From Sistotremastrum niveocremeum HHB9708 (taxonomy: Eukaryota > Basidiomycota > Agaricomycetes > Sistotremastrales > Sistotremastraceae): a stretch of DNA of 64,000 nt. Location: assembly GCA_001630475.1 (NCBI GenBank), contig KV419451.1, positions 62,001 to 126,000 of the forward strand, given 5' to 3'. Of the stretch, positions 43,486-55,955 are shown piece after piece. The notes beneath the pieces are model-generated. The model searched no databases and was not told the DNA's origin. It saw only the letters and a list, made by a program, of their open reading frames with translations. A program made the translations under genes and the position numbers. Numbering within the stretch: the first letter of the stretch is position 1; each line of letters opens with the position of its first letter.

Positions 43486-45691
43486 CTACGCAGCTATTAT
43501 GGGGGATTTGCAGTCTTTCTTATGCACTTTCCAATGCGCTTTTTGACTGTTTCATATTTAGGTTAGTCAACTGAAAATAAAATCGAGCGGCTAGCACACT
43601 AACCAATCTTTGTCGCAATAAGAAGTTTGGCCGCAGATGGAACATTTCCGTAACGAAGCATTTGGTTTCCCACATGACGAGCAGCGATAAAAGTGAACAT
43701 CTTTGTGGGCGCCTACGAGGCTCCTGATCAACAATTTTCGGTTTGCATTGGTTGACGGTGATCCATCGAGGCGTAAAGTTTCAATATTCTCGGATAGAAT
43801 GTCAATTGGCGCTTCTCTATTCTGCGAAGCTTGTTCCTCTTCGGCCCACTGACATGTGTTAGCGCGCGCGAGGAAATGTTTCCATTCAGATGCGGTCGTC
43901 GGGAAGTACTTGAATATCATGTCCTTCACAGTTCCAGACGGAAAGCCCTGGCCCGGTAAACCGCCCTCTTGCACGGCAACGAAGTCATTAATCTTTTGTA
44001 TGAGAGGGATCTTCTTCATGATGTACTGTGTATGAATGTGATTAGAACTGGGTACCAGGTGACATCCGCTTTGAGGAATTATCTACTCACATTCAACTCT
44101 TTCAAATCCGGACTGAGACTCGGCCCGTGACGCAGCACCTCGACAAGAACGGTGAGATTGATGAGCCCAATCAGACCGGTAGAGTCTGGAGGCGCAGTAT
44201 CAATGAGCATCAGAAAATGCCGATATGACGAATTCAGATGCTCAATTCCTTCGGTAAACTGGGAACTACGCGGAGGAAGGACAAGCAGTTGAAGAGCTCG
44301 CTCCCATCCACGTGTAGAGCTTTCCGTGAGAAGAGCATAACGCTCGTATGCAGGGAGATCAGGACACTCGAGGCCTTTCAAAGCCAGTTCCAGCACCTCG
44401 GGATCGATCGTGTCCATCGCAAAGGTGAGTGCGTAATACCAAAATCCGATTTGTGGCGATCGTATGGCCGCCTTTCCGGCAATCTCTTTTACGCGTTCGA
44501 ACTGTCCAATACGCAGCAAGAACTTGAGCTCCAGAATGTCTCCAAGATCAAGCTCAGATCTTGATCGAAGAATCTGGGCTGCGTAAGGAAGAGTTTCGAA
44601 CCACGTGTTGTAAGGGAGCTCCGAGCTCTTCCACGCAAAGGGGGCAGCTAATGCCAGGCGGTCAGCTCCTAGCATTGCTTTGGCAAACGTTTTGCCGAAC
44701 TCGAAGAAGTCAAGACTCTCATCCTGCTGAGCTAGAAACTCAGACAGTTCAGCAGTAGCGCTCATGATAATAGGCCCATGGCAACGCGAATGTCCGTAAG
44801 CCTCTAAATCAGACTGCAGATTAGGAGGGAAACCATTCGTCCAAGCCTTGACAATATGTCTACTGGCGAAGACTTGGGATTCCGGGTCTCGGCGACGACA
44901 AAAGTCGAAAAGCACTCGCATCCCATGTGCCCGGACATGCAGGGAAGAACTTCGAAGACAAGCAACGAAGAACTGAACGGAACGCGGATTGGAGAATACT
45001 ATGTCGGGGAACAGATACGCGAGGGCGACGGCCAACCAGATCTCGTCGCACGTGGTTTCGGAAATTTTGGCTTGTGTGCTCAGAGCTACCTCTGCTATGG
45101 GAGCCTCTCTGACTATTTCTCCTTGTAATCGGTCCAGCAGAAGGGTATTGAGTCTGCGGACATCCACACGTTTGCGAGCGATCGCAGAGCGTATCATAGG
45201 ATACTCCACGCCGTGAAGGAACGTACATTTGAAACAGAATCCCATGAGCTGAAGTATCACCCCAACATAGTTGCGCTTGACGGTCGGACTGAACAGGAGT
45301 GCAGAAAGCTCAGGAAGATGATTCAATGAAACATCGTTGCAGATGTCTACGTCCGGAGGATATTGCCGTAGAAATCGCCATAAGGCTTCTATCGCAAGAT
45401 ATCGATCTTCTGATGGACGCTTGAGCACGGCTACTATTCTAGGCAACCAACCTGTGATAGCTTCAGCGTCAGGAATTACGACAACAGAATAGTCAGATCC
45501 CAACCGTCTTGATAGATCTTTGTCCGCAAGCCACCATCGAGAAACAAATCTCGCAGGCATGCTAGCACTAAAGCACTGACAATCGGGACCTTTGTATGCC
45601 CGGTATACAGCTCGAGGATGCTGGCCATAATTTCTGGATAATTGTCATGCACTTTCTTGAATCCACTGCGTGACTTCAAGTCTTTGAACAT
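43486..45691 (-). CDS. MYND zinc-finger protein with alpha-helical N-terminal region, copy 1
   Basis: ATG 45691 (MFKDLKSRSGFKKVHDNYPE); earlier in-frame codons begin with TTG only. A phase-1 intron after QDG joins to WLPRIVAVLKRP; later introns join LKELN to YIMKKIPLI and, within the finger, YCDKDC to QKAHWKVHKKDC. The MYND finger is FYRCSSCGKPNASLRKCSIC then GQTSYCDKDC, complete. The 600-residue N-terminal part is helical with Leu-rich segments (armadillo/HEAT-like in look). MYND fingers bind Pro-rich peptides; agarics carry many such proteins of unknown role. No SET domain is present. Stop TAG 43486-43488. Copy 2 follows upstream on the same strand. Confidence 0.8.
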
Positions 45692-46265
45692 AGTTTCAGC
45701 TTCATCAGTCCCTTCACATATCAAGTACTAGACTGACCGAATCCAAGATAGGATGCGATTGACGGCCCTCGCCAACCGGGGGGCCGGGTGCAAACTTTCG
45801 ATCTACTCATCGCACCTAGGACTTCGAGGTTTTGAAGGGTCTGGCGTTTTATTCTTGATCTTTCTGATGGGGGCTAGTATTGAGAAGAAGATTTGAGGCA
45901 ATGGTAGGCGCCAGGTGCATTTCATCAGCCCGAGCGCAGCGAGACATCCTGAGTGGATTACCTAAGCAGCTTTCGCAAGCGCCGCTCAAAGTCTCGGTCA
46001 TGACGAACCCAGATAATACTCAGCGTTTCGGAATATTTCCATGAAAAATTAGAAACAAACTCAAAGATGAAAACAAAAATTGCATTAAAAATGATATAGG
46101 TATAAGAGCAGTGAGAAAGAAAAGGTCCTCTGAGTCAGCTGTGAAAGAAGTGGACGAGAATGTTACCGCTTGTACCAGCAACTGGGATTCTCAGCGTTAC
46201 AAGTATAAGGATTGGTACTTCCAGGCACTCAGAGCGCACGCGAGAGAACGAGCCAAACGCGGGCC
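45692..46265. other. Intergenic between MYND genes
   Basis: No coding exon recognised. The region upstream of copy 1 lacks a counterpart of copy 2's first exon. Confidence 0.35.
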
Positions 46266-48585
46266 CTATATCGTGATCTCCTGCGATTTGCAGACTTTTT
46301 TGTGCGCCTTCCAATCCCGTTTCTGGCTGAAATAGAGATCAGTGTTCGCTTAAGGAAAGTCCCGAGATGAACCATACCATTCCTTGTCGCAGTAGCGAGC
46401 CGATCCACAAACAGCACACTTACGCATGACCGCACTGGGATTCAGACACCAGGAGCAGTTGTACAGGTGCATTCTACGACGGCTCGTAGCATCAAGTACC
46501 GTCGTTTTCACAAAGCTTGCGTTTGGGGAGGCATCAAAGAACTTCATTCCAAGACCTGACGGCCCTAACGGCGTTCCTCCGCGTTCTTCTTCGGCCCACA
46601 CACAAGAGTTTGTGCGTATAATGAGACTCTTCCAGTTGGAAGTCCCAGAAACGATATTGTCGAGGAAGAACCTCTCAACCATTCTTTCCACAGAAGGCAA
46701 GGAATCAGATGCTTTCTTGTTCGTTAAGAACTCATGGATTGTCATGATAAGATCGTAGTGGCGAACAATTGAACGTAGCTTGGGAGTGGGAACGATCAGA
46801 AAACTCGATGAGGTACTCAATATGGAAAATTCTGGCTCACTTCTCTGCTGCAAGAATTTGGATGCAATTTGTGTCCGTGGATCAGAATGTGAAAGAGGCA
46901 TACGATGGTCGATAAAAAGTTTAGATGTGGGGTGTCTGGAGCAGCATCGTTAACGGCAGCCTTGAGATTCTCATACCAAAATGCAAGACGAGAAAGCGCT
47001 TCTTCCCACATCGGCTCAGCTGGCCGCGTGGACCGCAATTCATCAGCAATAAAATGTAGTGCGAGGGAGGAATATTTGTAGAGCACATAAAAACGCTGCT
47101 CAGAAGACAAATGGCGGTTCTGGAGATGTTCCCGAATTTGCCTCAGAATGTCACCGTTAGTTCCTGTGGCAGTCAGCGCCAAGGCATAATACCAAAATCC
47201 TACTTCAGGTGTTCGTTGAGCCGCGTTCTCTGCAAGTTCTCGTACTGCTGCCAGTTTCCCGCAGTGCAAGATATATTTAAGGTCCAGAATATCTGCGCTA
47301 TCAAACTCTGAGTGTGATCGGAGAATGTCTGCCATATGTGGGAGAGCCTCAGCCCATGTGTCAAACGGATATTCTAGACTCTTCCATCGGAAAGGTTGAG
47401 AGAGAACGTAGTGATCCATTCCCGGAGTGACATTTGCCATGTCAAGGCCGATTCTGAAGAACTCCAGTGCCGCAACTTCGCTGCCAACGACGGCGGACAA
47501 GCTGTTCAAGCAGGAAAGGCACTGGAATCCATACGTACGCTCCTTGCCATAGACATTCAACCTACTCGCTATTTCCGAGTTCAGTCCGCCGAAATATCCT
47601 CTCATGAGGTCTTCCACATTGAAGGATGAAGGCGGCCCAAATTTAGCGGACCAGGCTTTAAGGAGCCCGTGCATAGCGCTTGCTCGGACTTTGCAGGAAT
47701 CACTTCGCAGGCATGCGACGAAACATGAGAGCAGGCGTGGAGTGGAGGAAGCTACATCCGGGAATATCTGGGTCAAGGAGACAATCATCGATATCTCGAA
47801 ACAAGTGGTTTTAAAAAGGTCGGATTCTTTGGTCCGGGATGATGACATCCTGTCCATGAGAAGATTGACGATTTTCGCAGGTTCAAGTTTATTCTCTTTC
47901 AGAACAAAAGAGAGTCCTGATAGTGACACAAAATTTGTGGCATTTGCAAGAAGAACACTCAGCGTGTTGATCGTCGAACCCACATCCTCAGAACGTAGTG
48001 TGGGATTGAGGAGATGACGAGACAGTCTTGGAATGACATTAGTACACAGATCTTTGAAGAGTTCAGGGGACGGATGCATCAGGAAGGTCTGGAGTACAGG
48101 AAGAGGGGAGTACTGTCGAATTCGAGGGCGTTCGAGGGCCTGCAATATTCGGGGAAGCCATCCTTGAAAGTTCACGATGAGTCACGACGACACTGGAAGC
48201 GCAATAGATGAACAAATCAAACCGTCTCTATATATTTTGTTCCTCAACACAGCATCGATACACATATTGCCTATATGCCCGATCACTTCATTGACAATGT
48301 AGTCATTCTTTTCGTTCTCCGTATATAATCTTGACATGGCGGCTATGATCTCGGGAAAGTTCTCGTGTATTTTCTTCATACTACTTCTTGAGTTCATATC
48401 TGTTCAGAGAGACACTTCAGAATTTCATGATCCAGTCCTCCATAGGATTTTGGGCACGAAGGAAATTGACCTAGCTGAAGGTATTCTTGTACGATATGAA
48501 CCGTTTCCCCAGCCTTATCTCGGGCGTACATGTCCTCAACCAAGGCTCGTGGAATACCTTGAATAGAGTCGAAGACCCAATGCAT
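46266..48585 (-). CDS. MYND zinc-finger protein, copy 2
   Basis: ATG 48585 starts an extra N-terminal exon (MHWVFDSIQGIPRALVEDMY). A GTCAAT..GAACAG intron joins its QEYLQL in phase to DMNSRSSMKKIHENFPEIIA, homologous to the start of copy 1. Introns then match copy 1 in place and phase: after YRDG to WLPRILQALERP, after CSRE to LRSIVRHYDLI, and inside the finger. The MYND finger is LYNCSWCLNPSAVMRKCAVC, then GSARYCDKEC and QKRDWKAHKKVC, complete. The central region is helical like copy 1 (RTPEVGFWYYALAL matches RSPQIGFWYYALTF). Stop TAG 46266-46268. Function unknown. Confidence 0.8.
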
Positions 48586-48791
48586 GACCGAGGCAAATAA
48601 ATGGTGGATGTTGAAAGAATTGGGAGCTCTGCAGAACTGCCCCGTGGAAAGAAGCCGAAGCCGAAATGGCCGAACTCGACCGAGAGAAGCCGTAAAACCC
48701 TGGCGCTGACTGTGTGGAAAATTAATACAAACTAGATATTAAACACTCGGACTCCTGGGATAGTGTATGCTGCTATGCTAAGTAATGTTAA

Positions 48792-51701
48792 TTAAAAGGC
48801 GTTCGGTCCGGGTGTGTATTCTAAATTCGCGCTGAGTTGCGAATAATCCAGGTCCGACATATCAAAGGAAGTCTGGTCCCATGCACCGAAACCAGCACTA
48901 CTCGTCGTAGGAATATTCAAGTTAGCTTCTCCAGGCCCACATGCATAGGCCGCGTCACCGTAAGGAAACATTGGAGGGAATAGAGCACCGAAGCTGTTCG
49001 CTACGTTGTTGCCGCATGATGGATCGGTTGAAGGACATATCTCGAAATCTGGTTCCATCAGTGGGCCAGTTAAATTTTGAGGATTTTGAGTCGTGAACTG
49101 GGACGGCCAGTTTGCTCCTTCATCGTTGAAAGTCTCGAGGAACCAATTTCTGCAAGCAAACAATGAGTAATGCGCTTCACAATTAGAATTAGGAGAAGAA
49201 GTTTCCACTCACACATCGCATTCGGCGCTGTCCTCACAAGGCTGCGTGCCGTCCGTAATCTCCGCGTCTACTAATCCTTTCTCTACGAGCGACTTCTGCA
49301 GGATCATAGCAAATTGTTTGCCACTGTCGAGCGTCTGTCCGATCTCCCCAAATAAGGCAATACACTCCTTGATTTCAGCCAGATAATTTGCCTTCTCCTT
49401 CAACGCCCTCGGAGAAGCTCTGGAAAGTGCAAGCAGGTTAGTGGTAGCTGCTCCGAACAAGGCACTAGTGAGCGTGATCGGCGTAACGTGTAATGTGTAT
49501 CTTTGTTGCCATATTTTGACGAGCTTCAGGATATGCTCGACTCCTCTTCGACACCACTGTTTGCAACATCAGCGATGAACTACAGTCCAATTTAACCACT
49601 TGCCTTCCTGGATACTCCAGCAGCCTGCGCATCACATCCATAGAAGGGCCGCTCGAGTAAAATGACACACCACCAGTACGCGATATGCATCATCAAGACG
49701 TTCGGAAGGGCCTTATCCGAGACTTTCAATTCAGGCCCCAAGTTTTCCACCCATTCTTGTAATTCAATTCTGCAAAACGGGTTAGCAGGATATTACTAAC
49801 GCCCGCCAAAGGAGCTTACCTCAAGCTCGGGAGGAATTGTCGGCAAGTGCCGCGAGGATTGCCATTAAAACGATATCTTCAACGTCAATGAAGAGGGAGT
49901 TTGCATCAAAGCAGAGTTATGCGTACATGAGGTTCATGATCCGGGTAGCAATGATCGTCAGGGTACAGGACGGCACGAATGCTTCTCGAAGAAGGTTGGG
50001 CCTGGGAACATCGTCGACTCCAGGTAAAATCCACAACATATCGTCCTCCGGGAGGTTTTCGAAACTCGGTAGCGGGAGAACCGCGTTATTGAGGTTGATA
50101 CTGAATTCGCGTCCGATGTAAAGGGACCAGAAAACGTCCTGCGTGTGAATATGTTAGCCGCAAGTGAAGCGATCGAGTTTGAGTTCCGTACCTGGCTGTA
50201 GATCATCCAGAATCCCCAGTACCTGTCCCTCATTTCCTCTTCCGAGATTTGCCCGGAGTCAACCCAATGACGACAACCTATATTCAGGCCCACTGAAATG
50301 AGGCCGAGGGAATCAGGACTTAGTCATATGCGAGGAGTCATAAACCGAGAAGAAACGCACAAGCCATAGCGACCCTAACAGCAATACCTACGTCGAGTCA
50401 GAAAGACTGCACCCTCGAACGGTGTTGACTCACCTGAATAGACATATCCCAGAACGTGCTCACTGTGACCTGAATGATATGATGCGAGCAATGAAAGCCC
50501 TGCGACAGTTGCAATAGTCGGATCTTGGCACTCTTTTTCGATAGCAGCTTTAGCGGCGTTGACGAATATATCTCGATTGGCTTGACTTCTGATTTGATGG
50601 TCGTCAGAGTAGGAAGTGCAGATGGCTAAGAGCGCGTTGTGAAGGAAGGGTGAATAGTGGTTGGTCCGTAGAGCTGAAGGTTCGGCGCCGGGTCTGAGAG
50701 CGTATCGCATGTCTCGCCAGAAGAGTGATGGACAAAGTCGCATACCCCAGGATAAAAAGAAAGACATCTCGGTGTCACAAATTCTAAAGAATTGTGCAGC
50801 TTGACCCCTGTGAAAGGGTTGACATGCTTACTTGTCGTGTTCGGAAGGATCAAAGGGGTCTTGTTCGGGACGGGTGAGGATGGCACCTTCAGGAATGTGG
50901 CGTTTCCACGCAGTTCGATCTTCACCGTGAAGAAGAGCCCGATGATTGACGAAATGGGATTGAACCTTTGCCTTGACTGGAGGCTCTGGTTCGGCTATAG
51001 GACCTGGTCCTGAGGTTTCGAGTGGGTAGGAAGGTCCTAAACTGACGAAAGGAGACCAGCCGCCATGAAGCACCAACCGTTTGTCGTCCAACTAGAATAC
51101 ATCAATGAGCCGCGATGAAACCGACGAACCATGGAGACTAACGACTAGATGACGGTCGATGAGGTCACAGAGACTCTCACCGTCGCTCTCTGACGTATTT
51201 CCCGATGAAGCGGGCGGAATTGCAGAGGAAGACGAGGCTACTGCATTATTTTGGACATTTTCGGGTTCTCCGCCGAGTCTGGCAGTCAGAGCTTCCACCT
51301 TGGCTTGCAAAGCCATATTTTTGGCTGTAAGGTCGTCTATGGCCACGCGATAGGCTTCCATAGTAGCTTTGCCCCATGATGGACCTCTAGCGTCCAGTGG
51401 ATTGAAGCTGCACTAAATAGGAGGTTTCAGCATAAACGACGTTCCGTGCTGACTGCGGAATCAGAAAATACTTCATGACCATGTTTCAGACAATAGGAGC
51501 AAGTCCTAAGACCATTCTCGCCATCACATCGACCTTTCCTGTGAAAGCCAAAACAAATATCAGCGACTTGTGGTGCTACTCGAGTTAGCGCCCGAGATTG
51601 CTCCTCTGGAATTCGAAGCTTGTCTCGGAAGTTGACACTGACCTGTCACGACATTTGTTGCATGCTTTCTTCGCATGTTTGACGGCTCGGTTGGACGCCA
51701 T
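48792..51701 (-). CDS. Zn2Cys6 binuclear-cluster transcription factor (complete)
   Basis: ATG 51701. Two introns interrupt the zinc cluster; joined it reads ACNKCRDRKGRCDGENGLRT then CSYCLKHGHEC, spacing C-x2-C-x6-C-x8-C-x2-C-x6-C. A heptad-like linker follows (IDDLTAKNMALQAKVEALTA), the usual dimerisation coiled coil. The middle homology part includes LSFFLSWGMRLCPSLFWRDM-type sequence, HYSPFLHNALLAICTSYS, and GLNIGCRHWVDSGQISEEEM, with RDRYWGFWMIYSQ, all typical of Fungal_trans. The C-terminus (48794-49208) is Asn/Pro/Asp-rich, a probable activation region. Nuclear DNA-binding regulator; no clustered pathway genes reveal its target. A tRNA lies 208 bp upstream on the other strand. Confidence 0.85.
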
Positions 51702-51909
51702 GAAGGTTCCAGATAGGACCCGCCGACGCGAATGGTGGTGGTTCGGGTAGTATACGTGGAGCGCTTTAGCAGTGCTTTTGAGTAAGAATGACTAGGAAGA
51801 TAGACGCCGACTCGGGTTCGGATGGAGTCGGATTTAGATCTCATCTGGCACAGCAGTTGTATTAAAAAAGAATGAATTATGTACATAATTTTGAAGGCCA
51901 ACACTATCG

Positions 51910-51980
51910 GCTTAAGTGGTTTAGTGGTAAAATCGCTGCTTGCCATGCAGTGGCCCCGTGTTCGATTCACGGCTTAAGCA
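51910..51980 (+). tRNA. tRNA-Gly (anticodon GCC)
   Basis: 71 nt. Acceptor stem GCTTAAG pairs with CTTAAGC at 51973-51979, discriminator A at 51980. Anticodon stem-loop CTGC-TTGCCAT-GCAG gives GCC. T arm CCGTG-TTCGATT-CACGG is complete. Internal A box (TGGTTTAGTGG) and B box (GTTCGATTC) are present, and a short T run (TTGTTTTT) just downstream fits an RNA polymerase III terminator. No intron. Confidence 0.95.
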
Positions 51981-52651
51981 TTGTTTTTCGCGCGTCCAAA
52001 CCTCTCTTAGGTGTATCACTCGCTCCGTGACTGTCAATGGTCTCATTACTTTTTGTACATTGTATTTTGTATGTGCTTTCGATACAACCTTCCTATTAAA
52101 TAGTCCGATACATGTTGGCAGCTACACATCGAGACCGGCATCCGAATCCAAGACCACAACTTCAGACGGAACCGTATAAATAGACTCAGGAGTTCGACCG
52201 ATAGACTGATGGTACGTACCGACAATCCTTCAACTGCCGAGAGCTAGAGGATCTAAGGAACTCAAGAGTAGTCCGGGGAGCCACCGGTCCAAGCTAAAAG
52301 GGAAGACGATTTGGCCGAACCCATCAGTCTGGATCACATTCGCAGACTGCACAGTACCTAGGGTCATAGTGCAGGTCGCGAAGAACGTAGCTAGTGCTGG
52401 TACCCAGATCAAAGCTGATTAGCTTGATCCACAGCTATTGGGGACCGGCAAGCCCTATAACGATTTTGTGACGCTTACATAATACTATCACTGGTCGCGT
52501 CGTGGCAAGTCTGCACGATTACCGTTCTCCCTGTCTTTCCTCGCTATATCGCTATTATAAAATCAAGTAAATATTATACGACTTTCCTATGATACTATAA
52601 ATGCTATATATATATATATATGATATGATATAAATCAGAAGCCCTCCTCTG
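51981..52651. other. Intergenic with (TA)n tract
   Basis: Pol III terminator Ts at the start; a short TA microsatellite at 52605-52621. Otherwise nothing recognised. Confidence 0.4.
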
Positions 52652-52885
52652 TCAACAGTCATCCATTTCGTCTTCATCTTCGAGGCCCTCCCCAGATAGA
52701 TTCTCCTGCTCGATTGGAATCTCTATGCCTGCCGACGAGCCTGACTGCCGTCTCAAGGCCTCAGCTTCATACCTCTTCACAGCTCCCAAAACAGCTTTGA
52801 GTCTTTCCGCCCTCCTCGGCATGTCTTTACCACGCGGGATCTTGGGATCTGTGAGCCTACGTCGTTTGATTTGTGTATTCGACAC
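52652..52885 (-). CDS. Possible small protein (about 60-77 aa), start uncertain
   Basis: The frame codes for a basic N-terminal part (IKRRRLTDPKIPRGKDMPRR), a helix (AERLKAVLGAVKRYEAEALR) and an acidic end (GLEDEDEMDDC). It opens with GTG, so the real start is either the internal ATG (at about 52822) or an upstream exon starting near 52916 (MDSPSHRRMGSRLGAKK) whose join I cannot settle. The charge pattern looks protein-like rather than random. Function unknown. Confidence 0.4.
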   Translation of the reverse strand: MSNTQIKRRRLTDPKIPRGKDMPRRAERLKAVLGAVKRYEAEALRRQSGSSAGIEIPIEQENLSGEGLEDEDEMDDC

Positions 52886-54006
52886 TTCTTAGCACCTAAA
52901 CGGGAGCCCATGCGCCGGTGTGAGGGTGAGTCCATGCGGAAGCGCGACGCGACGCGACGCGTCGAGTGGATTATGTAAGCGCTTTTCCTATGTTTCGAGA
53001 GAAACTCCTTTCTGGAGCCACACGCTCCCCGAAAAGGCGCAGTTTCTGGCGGAAACTCTTTTTATGCACATGCCCATGAAAATGTTGGGAACAGATTTTT
53101 CAGATATAGCCATTCAGGGGAGATACCGGCACTAACTATATGCTACAGGCCGAAACCGAAAAAACTGCTCCCAACATTTTCTTCAGAACCCCGTAAAACC
53201 TCGATCTAGAACTCATTTGGATTAAATTTGAGGGTGGGGAAGCCAATTTAGAAGATTTCCACGAAAAACAAGCCTCCCTGCCAAACGACGCGACACGTCG
53301 GAGTTGAATTTTTGGCGCGTCGTTGCCTGTCCCCACAGCTATGGATGATGCGATGCGAGACTGGGGGAGTGTTCCGAGACGTCTCATAAGTTGCCAGGCT
53401 GAGTAAATGGGTACCGGAAAGAAGTTCATTTACAATAATAGGCTTCGCTTCGTATGTGCCGTGTATCAAGAATGATAGGTCGATCGTCAGTCCAGGGGTG
53501 ATCTCGTCGTGCAGGAACAGCGGTTTGCAACCCAGAATATATATAGCGAGCAGTCTTTTAAAAGAAAATGACTGATGTGTGTCGGGGGCGATGATGGTCT
53601 CCTGATGCCGAGTAAGACTAAATATAAATGAAGCGTACTGAAGTGCTTTAGATCCTGATTGTTGTAACCAAGGAGGGGAAATACAAAGCCGGTCTTGTGG
53701 GCCAAACAAGACACGCTCTCCTTCTCCCAGTCTCGGAGTTCAACGACGCACTGGCTGGTCCGAGACTTGCCAATTTCTTTTCCATTTAGACCAGTGTCGG
53801 AAGCTCTTCATTTTTAGCATCCGTCCCGAGACTGTGAGCTGCCTGGACTGTATAAATTTCTGTATTTCTAAATTGACGGTCTTAGATATTGCATTCCCCT
53901 GGCGGGCTCAGCATTCCATTCGCTCAAACCCATCCACTCTTTCATTCATTGACTTCAAGCATCCAAGGCATCCATATCATCTTCCAGCATTATAGATATT
54001 CGCATC
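52886..54006. other. Intergenic, protease promoter side
   Basis: A tandem GCGAC repeat (52944-52964) stands out; a related CGACGCGACACGTCG lies near 53285. TATAAAT at 53851-53857 is about 150 bp upstream of the protease ATG and is the likely TATA box. Minus-strand frames here have no recognisable content. Confidence 0.4.
53851..53857 (+). promoter_or_regulatory. TATA box of the aspartic protease gene
   Basis: TATAAAT in a TATA-consensus context, about 156 bp before ATG 54007, followed by a pyrimidine-rich leader. Confidence 0.5.
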
Positions 54007-55955
54007 ATGACACGATCATCTCTTCCTCTCTTAGTCGCACTCGTGGCTCCATCGTTATGTCTCGCCATGCCATTTTCTACCGACAATCTTCATAATCATC
54101 CAGAACGAACACCAGGCGCCGTTCATCTCCCTATTTACAAACGAACCACACCCTCATCCTCAAAACTTGCACGACGAAGTGGGCAGAGTAGTGCGATCGG
54201 TCTTGGCGACGACGAGGACATCACCTACAACGTCATAGTCAAAGTCGGACCAGTATCCACGCCTGTCGTTCTCGACACAGGATCATCAGATCTCTGGGTC
54301 ATCTCCGATGCCTGTACAGGAAACTGTACTGCAGGCGTTCCCCTCTATCCCATGTCATCTTTCAACTCCTCCGGTCTTGATGCCCAGTTGCTGTATGGCG
54401 ACTCTCAGACCGGAACTCATGCATTCGGACCAATAGGTTCAGATACTGCCAGTGTGGCAGGATTGTCACTTCCCAATCAGTTCTTCGCAGCCATCAACAA
54501 CACGAATGCCAGTGTCTTACAAACCGGCAGTGCTGGTATATTCGGATTAGGCTTCCCCATCAACTCGTGAGTTCATTCTGATTCTTTGGGACGTCCCTTC
54601 TGATGCAACGACCGTAGGGTGATCTTCAGCGAGTTGTTCAAGGCTGTTGATCCCAATACGCCCAGCAGTGATTTGGCGAATGCGAAGCGAGCGACTGACA
54701 ACCATCGATCAACATTCCCATCACTTCCGTCAAAGATCAAATCATCGCGAAATTATCACCGCTCGTCCTTCCCTACTCTCCCTAAGCAGCTCAAGTCCGG
54801 CACCAATCTCGCCGGCCGCCAAAACAGCGGAGGTGCGGGAACAATCGATGACGTTCTCGCAAGCTTCGCGACCAATGGTCCTCTGATCTCTCGTCTCGCC
54901 GAACTCGGACAGCTTTCATCTCCTCAAATGACTATCACGCTGCAGCGCGATTCGGTCGATATTGGAGGCAATGTCGGTCTTCTGTCGATCGGTGATCTGC
55001 CTCAGGGCATTTCAAATGACTCTCTTACTTGGGTCCCGATCAGGGCATACACCCAAGCCCAAGGCGGTCTACCCGCACCCGCTGATTCGCCGAACGAAGT
55101 CTACCCAATTGCTTGGGAGGTCCCGATTGATAACGTCTTTCTCGATGGCGTCCAGCTCCCTACGTCCAACCTGTCGGATCCCAGCATCACCCTGACTGCC
55201 TTGGTCGACACTGGGAACTCCCTCATTCGAGGGCCACAGGACGTTACGAATCAGATCATGAATTCCCTGACCGGATCCACCGACCCCAGACGAACGACCA
55301 TCCCTTGTTCGGCTTCTCATAATCTTGCTTTCCAGATTGGTGGTCAAATGTTCCCCATCGATCCGCGGGACTTTGTGAGCCAGGACGTTGAAGGCAATGT
55401 CAACCGCTGCGATCCCAATCTCGTCTCTACAGACCCGCCGAGCAATGGTTTCCTGTACAGTTGGAGTCTGGGAGACCCTTTCCTGAAATCGTACGTCCCT
55501 GATTCGCGATTTGAAGTCCCTGAATTAACGTCATTGACAGTGTCCTGGTTTCATTTTACTACGGAAATCTGACGCACCCCTCTGTCGATCCCCCTCGGAT
55601 GGGGTTCCTGTCTACCGTGCCGCAGAACGCCGCTGCCCTGCTCTCATCTGCGATCGCATCTGCATCGGCTGATGGTAACCTTGCAGCAACGAGTGTCTCC
55701 GCACCATCCGGGCTTCCCACGCCAGGCGGTGGCTACGGAGCTAACGGATTTGTCACCGGATCCAGCTCAGCCGCTTCTTCGACGGCTTCGCCAACGCTAA
55801 AGGCCCAACAGACCGTTTCGACTGCTTCGAGTATTTCGTCTACTACGAATACTGCAAGCACTCATGCGAAGACCAGTGGAGCTACCGTTGTGAAAATGCC
55901 GAATTGGTTCATTGGTATTTGTGCGGTGTTGATCAGTGCTGGTTCCTTATGGTAG
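54007..55955 (+). CDS. A1 aspartic protease with GPI-type C-terminus (yapsin-like)
   Basis: Exons 54007-54566, 54618-55490 and 55541-55955. Signal peptide MTRSSLPLLVALVAPSLCLA; pro-region; mature domain starts YNVIVKVGPVSTPVVL with first catalytic motif DTGSSDLWVIS. Second catalytic motif is ALVDTGNSLIRGP. Both Asp are intact, so active protease is expected. N-glycosylation sites are frequent. Between VIFSELF and ASFATNGPLISRLAEL is an unusual basic insert with a repeated unit (HRSTFPSLPSKIKS then HRSSFPTLPKQLKS). After SVLVSFYYGNLTH and MGFLSTV the tail is Ser/Thr/Ala-rich and ends in a hydrophobic segment (FIGICAVLISAGSLW), a GPI signal. Expected at the cell surface, processing or degrading proteins at acid pH. 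Confidence 0.9.

Noticed and set aside
51910-51980. tRNA-Ala (anticodon read as TGC)
   Set aside because: Shifting the loop by one or two bases breaks the CTGC/GCAG stem; the seven-base loop TTGCCAT centres on GCC.
53248-53709. Minus-strand frame of 153 codons in the protease upstream region
   Set aside because: No recognisable composition or motif, no good start context, overlaps other random frames.
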